A stretch of 64,000 bases of DNA from the NCBI GenBank assembly GCA_002733995.1, contig NVXR01000008.1, forward strand, positions 62,001-126,000, read 5' to 3'. The first letter of the stretch is position 1, and each line of letters starts with the position of its first letter. Shown piece after piece: positions 1-7,700 of the stretch. The translations under genes were made by a program, and so were the position numbers. The notes beneath the pieces are model-generated. The model worked only from the letters and a program-made list of their open reading frames with translations, made no database searches and was not told the origin of the DNA. Source of the DNA: Desulfotalea sp. GTDB taxonomy: Bacteria; Desulfobacterota; Desulfobulbia; Desulfobulbales; Desulfocapsaceae.

Positions 1-625
1 GAGACACCTGCTTATTTTAGCCCTAGTTGTTGTGTTGGCGTTTCAGATTATGACAGCTAGTGCCCTTGCCAGCCTGTACGGTTCCGTTTCAAAGTATAAA
101 AATAGTGAAGTAAGCAAGGTCAGTATCCAGCGCTTAAAGCAGTACGATTATCTTATTCGCTATTTTTGTAGTTTCGACTACTTCAAACCAAACCATAAAG
201 TGAGCGCTGATTTTGTGCGTGCCCTCATTCTCGCTGAATCCAGCGCAAATCACCTAGCTGTTTCCAACAAAAATGCTTTAGGACTTGGCCAGATACTTAT
301 TACAACGGGCCAAGAGACGGCTATTAAGCTCTTCAAATCAAAAACCCACTTTCGTTATGTAAGCAAACAAACATTACAGCATCTAACACGAGAAGACCTG
401 CTGGACCCGGCGGTAAATATACTCATCACCTGTTATCTCATTGCAAAGTATAACGCTAAATTTGCAGGCAAGCTCGACCTCGTGGTCTCTGCCTGGAACG
501 CTGGAGAAAACACTAAATCTCTAAAAAATGGCAAACATGCCCCTTACAAAGAAACCGAAGACCTCATTGGCAAGGTCAACGCCTACTACGTATATCTGCT
601 TCGCAATCAGGTTTTTCCACGCTAG
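1..625 (+). CDS. Lytic transglycosylase, SLT domain (5' end cut by window)
   Basis: The reading frame is open from base 2. The residues before the first possible start are strongly hydrophobic (LLILALVVVLAF) and run into a small-residue stretch, so this is an exported protein whose start lies just outside the window. The body resembles the family 1 lytic transglycosylase (SLT) fold. It has a catalytic Glu in LILAESSANHLAVS (codon at 236-238), the loop NALGLGQI where the family usually has GLMQ, and the late motif SAWNAGENT, a variant of AYNAG. Such enzymes cleave the MurNAc-GlcNAc bond of peptidoglycan in the periplasm. About 205 residues are visible, a small single-domain member with no LysM repeats. 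The partner or machine it serves cannot be told from this window. Confidence 0.8.
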   Translation, partial: RHLLILALVVVLAFQIMTASALASLYGSVSKYKNSEVSKVSIQRLKQYDYLIRYFCSFDYFKPNHKVSADFVRALILAESSANHLAVSNKNALGLGQILITTGQETAIKLFKSKTHFRYVSKQTLQHLTREDLLDPAVNILITCYLIAKYNAKFAGKLDLVVSAWNAGENTKSLKNGKHAPYKETEDLIGKVNAYYVYLLRNQVFPR

Positions 626-937
626 AATCAATAATCTAATGCCCCTGGGTGCCCACCCGCAAGACAGTTAACGATTATTCTCCCTTTATCAGCCCCGTAT
701 CACCTTTATATTTAAATTAAGGAAATTGTTAAAACGACAAAAAGCTATGCCCATTATGGTTTTTATCAATGCTACTCGAATACTTCTTCGAGCCAGTTGA
801 AATGAGTTGAAGCACAGACAAACAGCAACATGTGATGGTTTGATTCAGCAGAAGAACTGCCTAAATAGTTAGCTTTTATGTATGATTTTCACGTTGCCTA
901 AAAAACGAATCAAAATAAGAGTTAACCGATTTTGGTA

Positions 938-966
938 TTTACAAATCCCTAGCTGAAAAGTAGTAT
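938..966 (+). promoter_or_regulatory. Predicted sigma-70 promoter for the molybdoenzyme operon
   Basis: TTTACA at 938-943, a 17-base spacer and TAGTAT at 961-966 match 5 of 6 and 4 of 6 consensus bases. It is the best promoter in the 626-1063 gap, which otherwise shows no gene or strong structure. Transcription would begin near 973, just after a possible TTG start at 971, which argues for the ATG at 1064 as the chaperone start. Confidence 0.4.
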
Positions 967-1063
967 TATATTGGAGATACAGCGTAGTAGTTACACACCA
1001 ACTAATTTTTCTTCAGAGTTTTCCAGTAATCCTCTGTTTCAATTTTATTTTACAGAACATTTC

Positions 1064-1639
1064 ATGCATAAACAATCACCTGCTGAACACGTAGCGACAT
1101 TGTATCGCTTTTGTGCTCAAAGTATGCAATACCCAGATATTACGTGGTTTAATGATCAATATCTCGATAAGTTATACCTCCTTGTCAACACACTAGGTGG
1201 AGATGACCAAGCCAAGAAACTACAGGACAGTTTTGCAGGCAGCAGAGATAAACTGGAAGACATTCAGGTAGAACATACCCGACTGTTTATTAACGGTGCT
1301 CCCCACGTTGCAGCGCCTCCATACGGATCTGTCTACATTGACAAAAGCTTGCGAGGCCAATATTCCGATAAAGTTTTACACTACTACAATACCTCGGGGT
1401 ACAGACTGAAAACCGGCGCAGATCTACCGGACAGCCTGATACATCAACTCGAATTTCTTTCATTTTTAGCAAAAGAAAAAAACCGTCCCAAGGAGGAAGA
1501 ATTTTTATCTCTATTCTTTCTTCCATGGTTCCCTGTGTTTGCAACAAGAGTTAAAGAGGAAGCACAGCATCCTTTTTATCACACTATTATAAGCCTTATT
1601 GATTTTTTCACAAAGGAGGAAGAAGAATATGGCGTTTAA
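1064..1639 (+). CDS. TorD/DmsD-like molybdoenzyme maturation chaperone
   Basis: A 191-residue, mostly helical cytoplasmic protein of the TorD family. These chaperones bind the twin-arginine leader of a molybdoenzyme and keep it from export until the cofactor is inserted. Family hallmarks visible are LYRFCAQSM near the N-terminus and EHTRLFINGAPHVAAPPYGS in the middle, the variant of the E-x-x-R-LF...PP-x-S/GS signature. The frame stays open to a TTG at 971, but the likely promoter at 938-966 starts transcription at or after that codon, so I prefer the ATG at 1064. No good ribosome site precedes it. The gene overlaps the next one by 11 bases, which implies translational coupling with its client. 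Confidence 0.85.
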   Translation: MHKQSPAEHVATLYRFCAQSMQYPDITWFNDQYLDKLYLLVNTLGGDDQAKKLQDSFAGSRDKLEDIQVEHTRLFINGAPHVAAPPYGSVYIDKSLRGQYSDKVLHYYNTSGYRLKTGADLPDSLIHQLEFLSFLAKEKNRPKEEEFLSLFFLPWFPVFATRVKEEAQHPFYHTIISLIDFFTKEEEEYGV

Positions 1640-3872
1640 GCTTACGAGGCGTAATTTTTTACAATCAGCCTCACTTGCGGCTGTTGCCTTGCCGTTATCT
1701 GATGTTATCGCATCCGAAACTGGTATTGAAGCATCGCCCTTTGAACCAAAAGGGACAGTTAAAGATGAAACCGTGGTAGGTGGAGTCTGCGAAATGTGCT
1801 TCTGGCGATGTCAACTCGTCGGTAAAAAGCGTGGAGACAGGCTGGTAAAGTTAGAAGGTAACCCAAAATCCATTGATAATGGCTCTTCTATATGTGCTCG
1901 CGGCAACGCTGGAGTACAACTCCTTTATGATCCAGACCGTTTAAAATACCCCTTAAAAAATGTTGGTGAAAGGGGCAAGCCAAAATGGAAAAGAATCAGC
2001 TGGGAAGAAGCTCTTGATGAATGTGGCTCCAAATTAAAAGGCATTGAAGAAAAGTATGGACCCCAAGGGATTTGTATGTTTCCCCATGGTTCCAGCGCAA
2101 AATACCCAATGCACTTTTTTGAGAGAACAGTAGGCACCCATAATGTGAGTGAAGCCTCGTTCTTTCAGTGTCGCGGTATCCGCGATACGGCCTATGTCGC
2201 AACCATCGGCATGGCTCCCGGTGAATTTGTGGATATGCCAAATGCTAAAGTGATTTTCCTTCTGGGAAGTCATATCGGCGAAAATATCCATGTAAGCCAC
2301 GTCAAAAGATACATTAAAGGTCTGCAAAACGGGGCAAAGCTTATTGTAGTTGACCCTCGCTATTCTGCCGCTGCAGCCAAATCTGACATCTGGGTAAAGA
2401 TTAAGCCCGGTACTGATACCGCTTTTCTCCTTGCTATCATGAATTACATGATTGCAAACGACAAATATAACGCTGACTTTGTTGAAGAATATGGCGATGG
2501 CTTTGATGAGTTTAAAGCAGGTATCACCGACTGGACTCTTGAAAAAGCCGCAAAAGAGTGTGAAATCCCCGCCGAACAGATCAAGGAAGTAGCCGAACTC
2601 CTCGCAGCCAGTGCACCGAGCGTTTCTATTCATCCAGGCAGACACGTTTCCTGGTACGGAAATGATTTTCAACGTCAGCGTGCCCTCGCCTGTCTCACCG
2701 GCGTTCTCGGAGCGTTTTTTGTAAAAGGAGGCTGGGTTCCTGCTAAAAATCCTAAGGTCGGCAAAATGAGCTGGGCCAAAAAAGATCATGGCGACGAACA
2801 CAATCTGAATATTGATGAAGAAGAAGAGTTGCGTTTCCCATTTTCTCCTCCTGGAACCCCCACAGAACTTATTCGTGATACTGCTCTAAGTGGAAAACCA
2901 TACCCCATTAAGGGCTGCGTTATCTGGGGTCAAAATCCAATCCAGACTATTCCAGGTCAGGAAAAGATGAAAGACGTACTGAGACAAATGGACTTTGTCA
3001 TGTGTGTAGATGTAATGCCTACAGATATCACAATGTGGGCAGATATTCTTTTGCCAGAATCCAGTTATCTTGAACGATACGACCTCATCAAAACCGGAAC
3101 TCAATGGGATTTTGCCGATTCACAGCAGCAATTTATTGCTCCAAGAATCCCACTCGTAGAACCGATGTTTGAGCGTAAAGATCAGGTGTATATCACCAAT
3201 GAGATAGCTAAACGCATGGGTTATGCAAAAGATATTCCTGTAAATTCCAACCTAGAAATGGTCGAGAAAAACCTTGCAGAAGTAGGGCTCTCACTTGATC
3301 AGATTATAAAAGAAGGTGGGATACACGTACAAAAGGGCGAGAATCCCTACTCCATGCCCGAAGATTTTGAAGTAGTTTTCTACAATGAAGATATTGAAGA
3401 TGCGGGCTTTCCTGGAATTCCGACATATCAGCCGGTTGAACAACCGCCCAAGGGCTTTGCCAGACTGCTCTATGGTCGTGTTCCAGTGCACACCTTCAAC
3501 CGTACCCAGAACAACGTATGGTTGAACAAAGCTATGCCTGACAATCCTGTTTGGATAAATGACGAAATCGCCAAAACGCTAGGTCTTCAAGATGGTGATG
3601 TTGTCGGATTTATCAATCAAGATGGCATAAAATCACGCACCACGACTACAATAAAAACCACTCCGGGGATCAGAAAAGATTCTGTTTACATGGCACACGG
3701 TTACGGTTCTGCCAACCCTCTTATGAGTATTGGCGTAAACGCAGGTGTCGATGATACAAGCCTCATGTCCAAAATTACAATTGACCCGGAAACCGGGGCA
3801 CATGGAATGAGAAATAACTTTATACAACTTATAAAAGATGACAAGATTTTGGCTATCCCCGCCTCTGTCTAA
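1629..3872 (+). CDS. Molybdopterin oxidoreductase, PsrA/PhsA-like catalytic subunit
   Basis: A 747-residue enzyme of the DMSO reductase superfamily, near the usual length of polysulfide/thiosulfate reductase catalytic subunits. The start at 1629 follows AGGAGG at a good distance and gives a Tat leader, TRRNFLQ at residues 6-12, so the protein is exported folded. Cys54, 57, 61 and 89 form the N-terminal 4Fe-4S site (CEMCFWRC, then ICARGN). Cys181 in FFQCRGIRD sits where the Mo-coordinating residue is expected, as in Psr/Phs enzymes. A molydopterin dinucleotide-binding domain closes the protein (LYGRVPVHTFNR, then AHGYGS). Family membership is sure. The substrate (polysulfide, thiosulfate, tetrathionate or another oxyanion) is not decided by the sequence. 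Confidence 0.9.
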   Translation: MAFKLTRRNFLQSASLAAVALPLSDVIASETGIEASPFEPKGTVKDETVVGGVCEMCFWRCQLVGKKRGDRLVKLEGNPKSIDNGSSICARGNAGVQLLYDPDRLKYPLKNVGERGKPKWKRISWEEALDECGSKLKGIEEKYGPQGICMFPHGSSAKYPMHFFERTVGTHNVSEASFFQCRGIRDTAYVATIGMAPGEFVDMPNAKVIFLLGSHIGENIHVSHVKRYIKGLQNGAKLIVVDPRYSAAAAKSDIWVKIKPGTDTAFLLAIMNYMIANDKYNADFVEEYGDGFDEFKAGITDWTLEKAAKECEIPAEQIKEVAELLAASAPSVSIHPGRHVSWYGNDFQRQRALACLTGVLGAFFVKGGWVPAKNPKVGKMSWAKKDHGDEHNLNIDEEEELRFPFSPPGTPTELIRDTALSGKPYPIKGCVIWGQNPIQTIPGQEKMKDVLRQMDFVMCVDVMPTDITMWADILLPESSYLERYDLIKTGTQWDFADSQQQFIAPRIPLVEPMFERKDQVYITNEIAKRMGYAKDIPVNSNLEMVEKNLAEVGLSLDQIIKEGGIHVQKGENPYSMPEDFEVVFYNEDIEDAGFPGIPTYQPVEQPPKGFARLLYGRVPVHTFNRTQNNVWLNKAMPDNPVWINDEIAKTLGLQDGDVVGFINQDGIKSRTTTTIKTTPGIRKDSVYMAHGYGSANPLMSIGVNAGVDDTSLMSKITIDPETGAHGMRNNFIQLIKDDKILAIPASV

Positions 3873-3905
3873 CTCAGCTTTAAGGTATAATTTAGGGAGG
3901 ATACA

Positions 3906-4718
3906 ATGCAATATGGAATGATTATCGACCTTGAACGATGTGTAGGCTGTCACGCCTGCACCATCGCCTGCAAAGCAGAGTGGGAGGTCCCAATAGAGTT
4001 CAATCGTAACTGGGTCTATCGTATGGGACCTAGCCTTGTTGACCAGGAAATGGCTTCAACATACTATCCAGGGCTGTGCAATCACTGCCAGGAACCTGTT
4101 TGTGTGGAAGAATGTCCTGCCGATACTGTGGAAATGACATTTACCCACGCAAAAACCGGCGAAACAACCAGCATGGAAGTTGCAGCAACCTGGAAAGATC
4201 CGTTTGACGGAACCGTACAAATAGACAAAAGCAGATGTATCGGCTGCGGTGCCTGTGTTGACGCCTGTCCATACAATGCGCGCTACGTTAACCCTGACCA
4301 AATCGATGATGTTTCTGACGACGGTAAAGCTGACAAGTGTACATACTGTAAACCACGGGTCGATGCAGGGCAGCTTCCTGCATGTGTACAGACCTGTATT
4401 ACAGGGGCTAGAATCTTTGGCGATCTTGACGATCCTCAATCGGAAGTTTCCAAGTATGTGAAAAAAGGTGCAGTTGGCATTGATGTAATAGGTGGCGACT
4501 TAGGACCAAATTCAAGATATTATGGCAAAAAGAAAGACATGGCTCTGCTCATGTCCACCCAAACGCCGGAACTCGCCGATCTAGGACTGATTCGAAGACG
4601 TGCAATGCTTGCATCTCTTGTTAAACCGGCCATGAAAAAAGCCAGGGGTCTTGGCCTTCTTGGTCTCGTAGGCGCACTTGCAGTTAAAGGCCTCGCTGAC
4701 GACAACAGCCATGAATAA
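3906..4718 (+). CDS. Four-cluster 4Fe-4S ferredoxin-type electron transfer subunit
   Basis: A 270-residue partner of the molybdoenzyme, 33 bases downstream with GGAGG before its start. Four cysteine groups are visible: CVGCHACTIAC (residues 12-22), CNHCQEPVCVEEC, CIGCGACVDAC, and a last group CTYC followed by CVQTC. This is the DmsB/PsrB/PhsB/TtrB pattern, passing electrons between the Mo subunit and a quinol-linked membrane protein. No NrfD/PsrC-type anchor follows. Instead the last 50 residues, unusual for the family, include a Gly/Leu-rich stretch (GLGLLGLVGALAVKGLA) that could be a membrane-associating helix. There is no Tat leader, so it would be co-exported with the catalytic subunit. 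Confidence 0.88.
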   Translation: MQYGMIIDLERCVGCHACTIACKAEWEVPIEFNRNWVYRMGPSLVDQEMASTYYPGLCNHCQEPVCVEECPADTVEMTFTHAKTGETTSMEVAATWKDPFDGTVQIDKSRCIGCGACVDACPYNARYVNPDQIDDVSDDGKADKCTYCKPRVDAGQLPACVQTCITGARIFGDLDDPQSEVSKYVKKGAVGIDVIGGDLGPNSRYYGKKKDMALLMSTQTPELADLGLIRRRAMLASLVKPAMKKARGLGLLGLVGALAVKGLADDNSHE

Positions 4719-4762
4719 AGGTTTCAGTATTATTCAATAACACCTATGTACTTTATAGGTCA

Positions 4763-4799
4763 CGCGATAATCATTTGTTTGATTATCGCGTTTTTTTTT
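4763..4799 (+). terminator. Rho-independent terminator after the molybdoenzyme operon
   Basis: A perfect 11-bp stem (4763-4773 with 4780-4790, CGCGATAATCA) and a six-base loop are followed at once by nine T residues (4791-4799). It lies 45 bases after the ferredoxin subunit stop and ends the three-gene operon. Confidence 0.93.
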
Positions 4800-4891
4800 G
4801 TACTATCGCCCTGCAAGCATCTATTCATGAGCATAGTGTATAGTTCAATTTACGATAACTTCGAAAATATAGTTCTTTAGAGGAATATATC

Positions 4892-6577
4892 ATGAGTACC
4901 GACGACAAGAAAATCATTTACTCGATGCTTAAAGTCAGTAAATATTATGAAAATAAACCCGTTATTAAAGATATCTCTTTATCCTATTTTTATGGCGCTA
5001 AAATTGGTGTCCTCGGCCTGAATGGCTCGGGAAAGAGTACCTTATTAAAAATATTGGCCGGCATTGATACTGAGTTTAATGGAGAAACCAATATCGCGCC
5101 TGGTCTTCGCGTTGATTATTTACCCCAGGAACCCGAACTTGCTGAGGGCAAAACGGTTAAGGAAATTGTTGAAGAAGGGGTTCAGGAAACCGTTGATTTA
5201 TTAAACGAGTTTAATCAAATCAATGATAAATTTGCAGAACCAATGTCTGACGATGAAATGCAGGCTCTCATCGAACGTCAGGGTGAAGTATCCGAAAAAC
5301 TCGAAGATCTTGATGCCTGGGATCTGGACAGCAGGCTGGAAATGGCAATGGATGCGCTTCGCTGTCCACCACCAGAATCTCTGTGTGACGTCCTTTCTGG
5401 TGGAGAAAAACGACGGGTTGCCCTCTGCCGAATTCTTCTCAAACAACCAGACATTCTTTTATTGGATGAGCCAACAAACCATTTAGATGCAGAATCAGTC
5501 GCCTGGCTTGAGCAACACCTCCAAAAGTACCCCGGTACCGTTATTGCGGTTACCCATGACCGGTATTTCTTAGACAATGTCGCGGGATGGATTTTAGAAC
5601 TTGACCGAGGTATTGGCATTCCCTGGAAGGGCAATTACTCTTCATGGCTCGAACAAAAAGAAAAACGTCTGGCCCTAGAAGAGAAGAAAGAGACAACTCG
5701 TCAACGGACACTTAAGCGTGAGCTTGAATGGATTAAGATGAGCCCAAAAGGCAAAAGAAGTCGATCCAAGGCCCGTATCAGCTCCTATGAAAAACTTCTT
5801 GAAAGAGATACCGAACAGCTCGCAAAGGAACTAGAAATTTTCATTCCACCCGGACCACGACTTGGAAAGCTTGTCATACAGGCTGAACATATCAAGAAAA
5901 GTTTTGGCGATCGCTTACTCGTAGAAGATATGAATTTCAATCTGCCTGCCGGGGGAATTGTTGGTATTATTGGAGCCAACGGTGCTGGAAAATCAACACT
6001 CTTTAAGATGATAATTGATGCTGAAACTCCAGATGAAGGGACTATTCGCATTGGGGAAACAGTCAAACTTGGCTATGTTGATCAGAGCCGGGATAGCCTC
6101 AACCCGGATCATACAATTTGGGAAGCAATTTGCGGTGGACAAGAGACCGTCTGGCTCGGTACCCACGAAATAAACAGTCGAGCCTACGTTGGAAAATTTA
6201 ATTTTTCTGGATCAGATCAACAAAAAAAGGTAGGCATTCTCTCCGGGGGCCAGAGAAACCGTGTGCATCTGGCACGTACCCTCAAAGAAGGCGGCAATGT
6301 TCTGCTTCTTGATGAGCCAACTAATGATCTTGATATAAATACCCTCAGAGCGCTTGAAGAAGCCCTGGAGAACTTTGGTGGCTGCGCAGTTGTTATCAGC
6401 CATGACAGATGGTTCCTCGATCGAATAGCAACCCACATCCTTGCCTTTGAAGGAGACTCTCAGGTAGTTTGGTATGAGGGCAATTATTCGGATTACGAAA
6501 AAGACAGAAAGGCCCGTCTTGGAAATGCGGCTGATCAACCGCACAGAATCAAATACAGAAGCTTAACACGAGAATAA
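4892..6577 (+). CDS. ettA: Energy-dependent translational throttle protein EttA (ABC-F ATPase)
   Basis: A 561-residue soluble ABC-F protein with two nucleotide-binding domains and no membrane segment. Domain 1 has Walker A GLNGSGKST, signature LSGGEKRR and Walker B LLLDEPTNHLD. Domain 2 has GANGAGKST, LSGGQRNR and LLLDEPTNDLD. The inter-domain linker is rich in Lys and Arg and carries KRSRSKARISSYEKL, as in the P-site tRNA interaction motif of EttA. EttA binds the ribosomal E site and gates the first elongation steps according to ATP/ADP. Length and linker fit EttA better than Uup or YheS. AGAGGA precedes the ATG. The gene stands alone between terminators. Confidence 0.93.
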   Translation: MSTDDKKIIYSMLKVSKYYENKPVIKDISLSYFYGAKIGVLGLNGSGKSTLLKILAGIDTEFNGETNIAPGLRVDYLPQEPELAEGKTVKEIVEEGVQETVDLLNEFNQINDKFAEPMSDDEMQALIERQGEVSEKLEDLDAWDLDSRLEMAMDALRCPPPESLCDVLSGGEKRRVALCRILLKQPDILLLDEPTNHLDAESVAWLEQHLQKYPGTVIAVTHDRYFLDNVAGWILELDRGIGIPWKGNYSSWLEQKEKRLALEEKKETTRQRTLKRELEWIKMSPKGKRSRSKARISSYEKLLERDTEQLAKELEIFIPPGPRLGKLVIQAEHIKKSFGDRLLVEDMNFNLPAGGIVGIIGANGAGKSTLFKMIIDAETPDEGTIRIGETVKLGYVDQSRDSLNPDHTIWEAICGGQETVWLGTHEINSRAYVGKFNFSGSDQQKKVGILSGGQRNRVHLARTLKEGGNVLLLDEPTNDLDINTLRALEEALENFGGCAVVISHDRWFLDRIATHILAFEGDSQVVWYEGNYSDYEKDRKARLGNAADQPHRIKYRSLTRE

Positions 6578-6593
6578 GAGAGATTTACAGATT

Positions 6594-6624
6594 AAACACC
6601 ACTCCGAAATTAGGGGTGGTGTTT
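6594..6624. terminator. Hairpin between convergent genes, probable bidirectional terminator
   Basis: A 12-bp stem with one G-T wobble (6594-6605 with 6613-6624) sits between the ends of ettA and the HPt gene. Its outer arms are AAACACC and GGTGTTT, giving a short T stretch on either strand. Confidence 0.55.
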
Positions 6625-6631
6625 ACCCTGC

Positions 6632-6955
6632 TTAAAGTGCTATCAACTGCTGCAAAAGATCTTCAAGAGCAGGCATATTTTCAGCAGCTACCCCAAGCCC
6701 GCCCCCACGACTATCGTTTTCAATAAGCAAAGAGACATCATTAATCCCTTGTATGCCAAGACTTGCAGCGGCACCCCGTATTGAATGGGATGCGCCGCTT
6801 ATCTTAGCAGCGTCTTTGTCCTGTAAGCCTTGTTGTATTATTGCAATATCTGACTTCAGTGATTCTTTGAATATTTCCAAGAGCTCTTCCAGCAACTCAG
6901 CATCGTCCGCCGCCTGCTCCATGGCAAATTCTTTATCCCAGTTTAATGTAGTCAT
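6632..6955 (-). CDS. Stand-alone histidine phosphotransfer (HPt) domain protein
   Basis: A 107-residue, mostly helical protein. The HPt motif is SHSIRGAAASLGI with the phosphorylatable histidine at residue 57. The usual lysine after it (HxxKG) is arginine here, which is seen in some active HPt proteins. Such proteins relay phosphate between a hybrid kinase receiver and a response regulator. No kinase or regulator is next to it, so its partners are elsewhere. AAAGGA precedes the ATG with good spacing. It lies 144 bases downstream of tsaC on the same strand, so read-through is possible but the function looks unrelated. Confidence 0.82.
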   Translation of the reverse strand: MTTLNWDKEFAMEQAADDAELLEELLEIFKESLKSDIAIIQQGLQDKDAAKISGASHSIRGAAASLGIQGINDVSLLIENDSRGGGLGVAAENMPALEDLLQQLIAL

Positions 6956-7099
6956 ATATCTTCCTTTACAGTTAGCGTTAAAAATTATTTCAAAACGGCA
7001 AGTTCACCTGAAAATTATATTATATAACTCACTTCGATATCTAGTAATAGTTGTATTTCACATCAAAATAATACAAAAAATGATATTGGTGCTTTTTAT

Positions 7100-7690
7100 T
7101 TATGAAGAAAAGATATCTATTTCACCTCTCCTAATAACCTCGAGTTGCGAACCTCTAATGGCTATAACTGTAGAACAGAGGCCGGCAGCCGTGCTACCGC
7201 CATCAAGAATATAATCAACCTGATCACCAAACATGCTCTTCACCTCTTGGGCTGTTTGAGCAGGTGGCATACCTGAAAGATTGGCACTTGTGGCTGTGAT
7301 CGCCTGTCCAAAGCCTCTAACAATCTTTTCCGCAAGAGGATGGGGTGAAATTCTAATCCCCACCGTTCCCGTCCCCGCAGTGATTTTAGGATTAAGAGAG
7401 GCAAGAGCTGGAAAAATCAAAGTAAGCGGACCTGGCCAGTATTGCTCTATCAAAGGCAGATACTCTGGAGGCACAAAAGCAGTGAGAGACGCAAGCTGCT
7501 CAATTTTTGAAATAAGCAACAATAACGGTTTAGAAATTGGCCTTTTTTTGAGGGTAAACAGGCGTGCGACAGCAGCCACATTTGTGGGGTCCACCCCAAG
7601 TCCGTAATAGGTTTCTGTCGGGAATGCAACAATTTGACCCTGCTGCAAATATTCTACAGCAAGGTCTATCGACGTGCCAATCCTGCTCAT
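7100..7690 (-). CDS. tsaC: Threonylcarbamoyl-AMP synthase (Sua5/YciO/YrdC family)
   Basis: A 196-residue protein with the YrdC fold. Motifs include FPTETYYGLGVD near the N-terminus, the nucleotide-binding KKRPISKPLLLLI, WPGPLTLI, and the late segment ITATSANLSG. The enzyme makes threonylcarbamoyl-AMP from threonine, bicarbonate and ATP, the first step of the universal t6A37 tRNA modification. It is the short single-domain form without a Sua5 extension, so TsaC is the better name. It begins 10 bases after purDE and is probably co-transcribed with it. Confidence 0.9.
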   Translation of the reverse strand: MSRIGTSIDLAVEYLQQGQIVAFPTETYYGLGVDPTNVAAVARLFTLKKRPISKPLLLLISKIEQLASLTAFVPPEYLPLIEQYWPGPLTLIFPALASLNPKITAGTGTVGIRISPHPLAEKIVRGFGQAITATSANLSGMPPAQTAQEVKSMFGDQVDYILDGGSTAAGLCSTVIAIRGSQLEVIRRGEIDIFSS

Positions 7691-7700
7691 TCTATACTCT

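Noticed and set aside
771..800. tRNA-like TTCGA element near 780
   Set aside because: The surrounding bases do not fold as a cloverleaf, and no acceptor stem is present.
971..1063. Longer TorD-like start at TTG 971
   Set aside because: The best promoter (938-966) would start transcription at about 973, and no ribosome site precedes the TTG; the added residues do not look like the family.
2034..2801. 255-codon frame opposite the molybdoenzyme
   Set aside because: A mirror of the real gene in another frame; the plus-strand protein carries all catalytic motifs.
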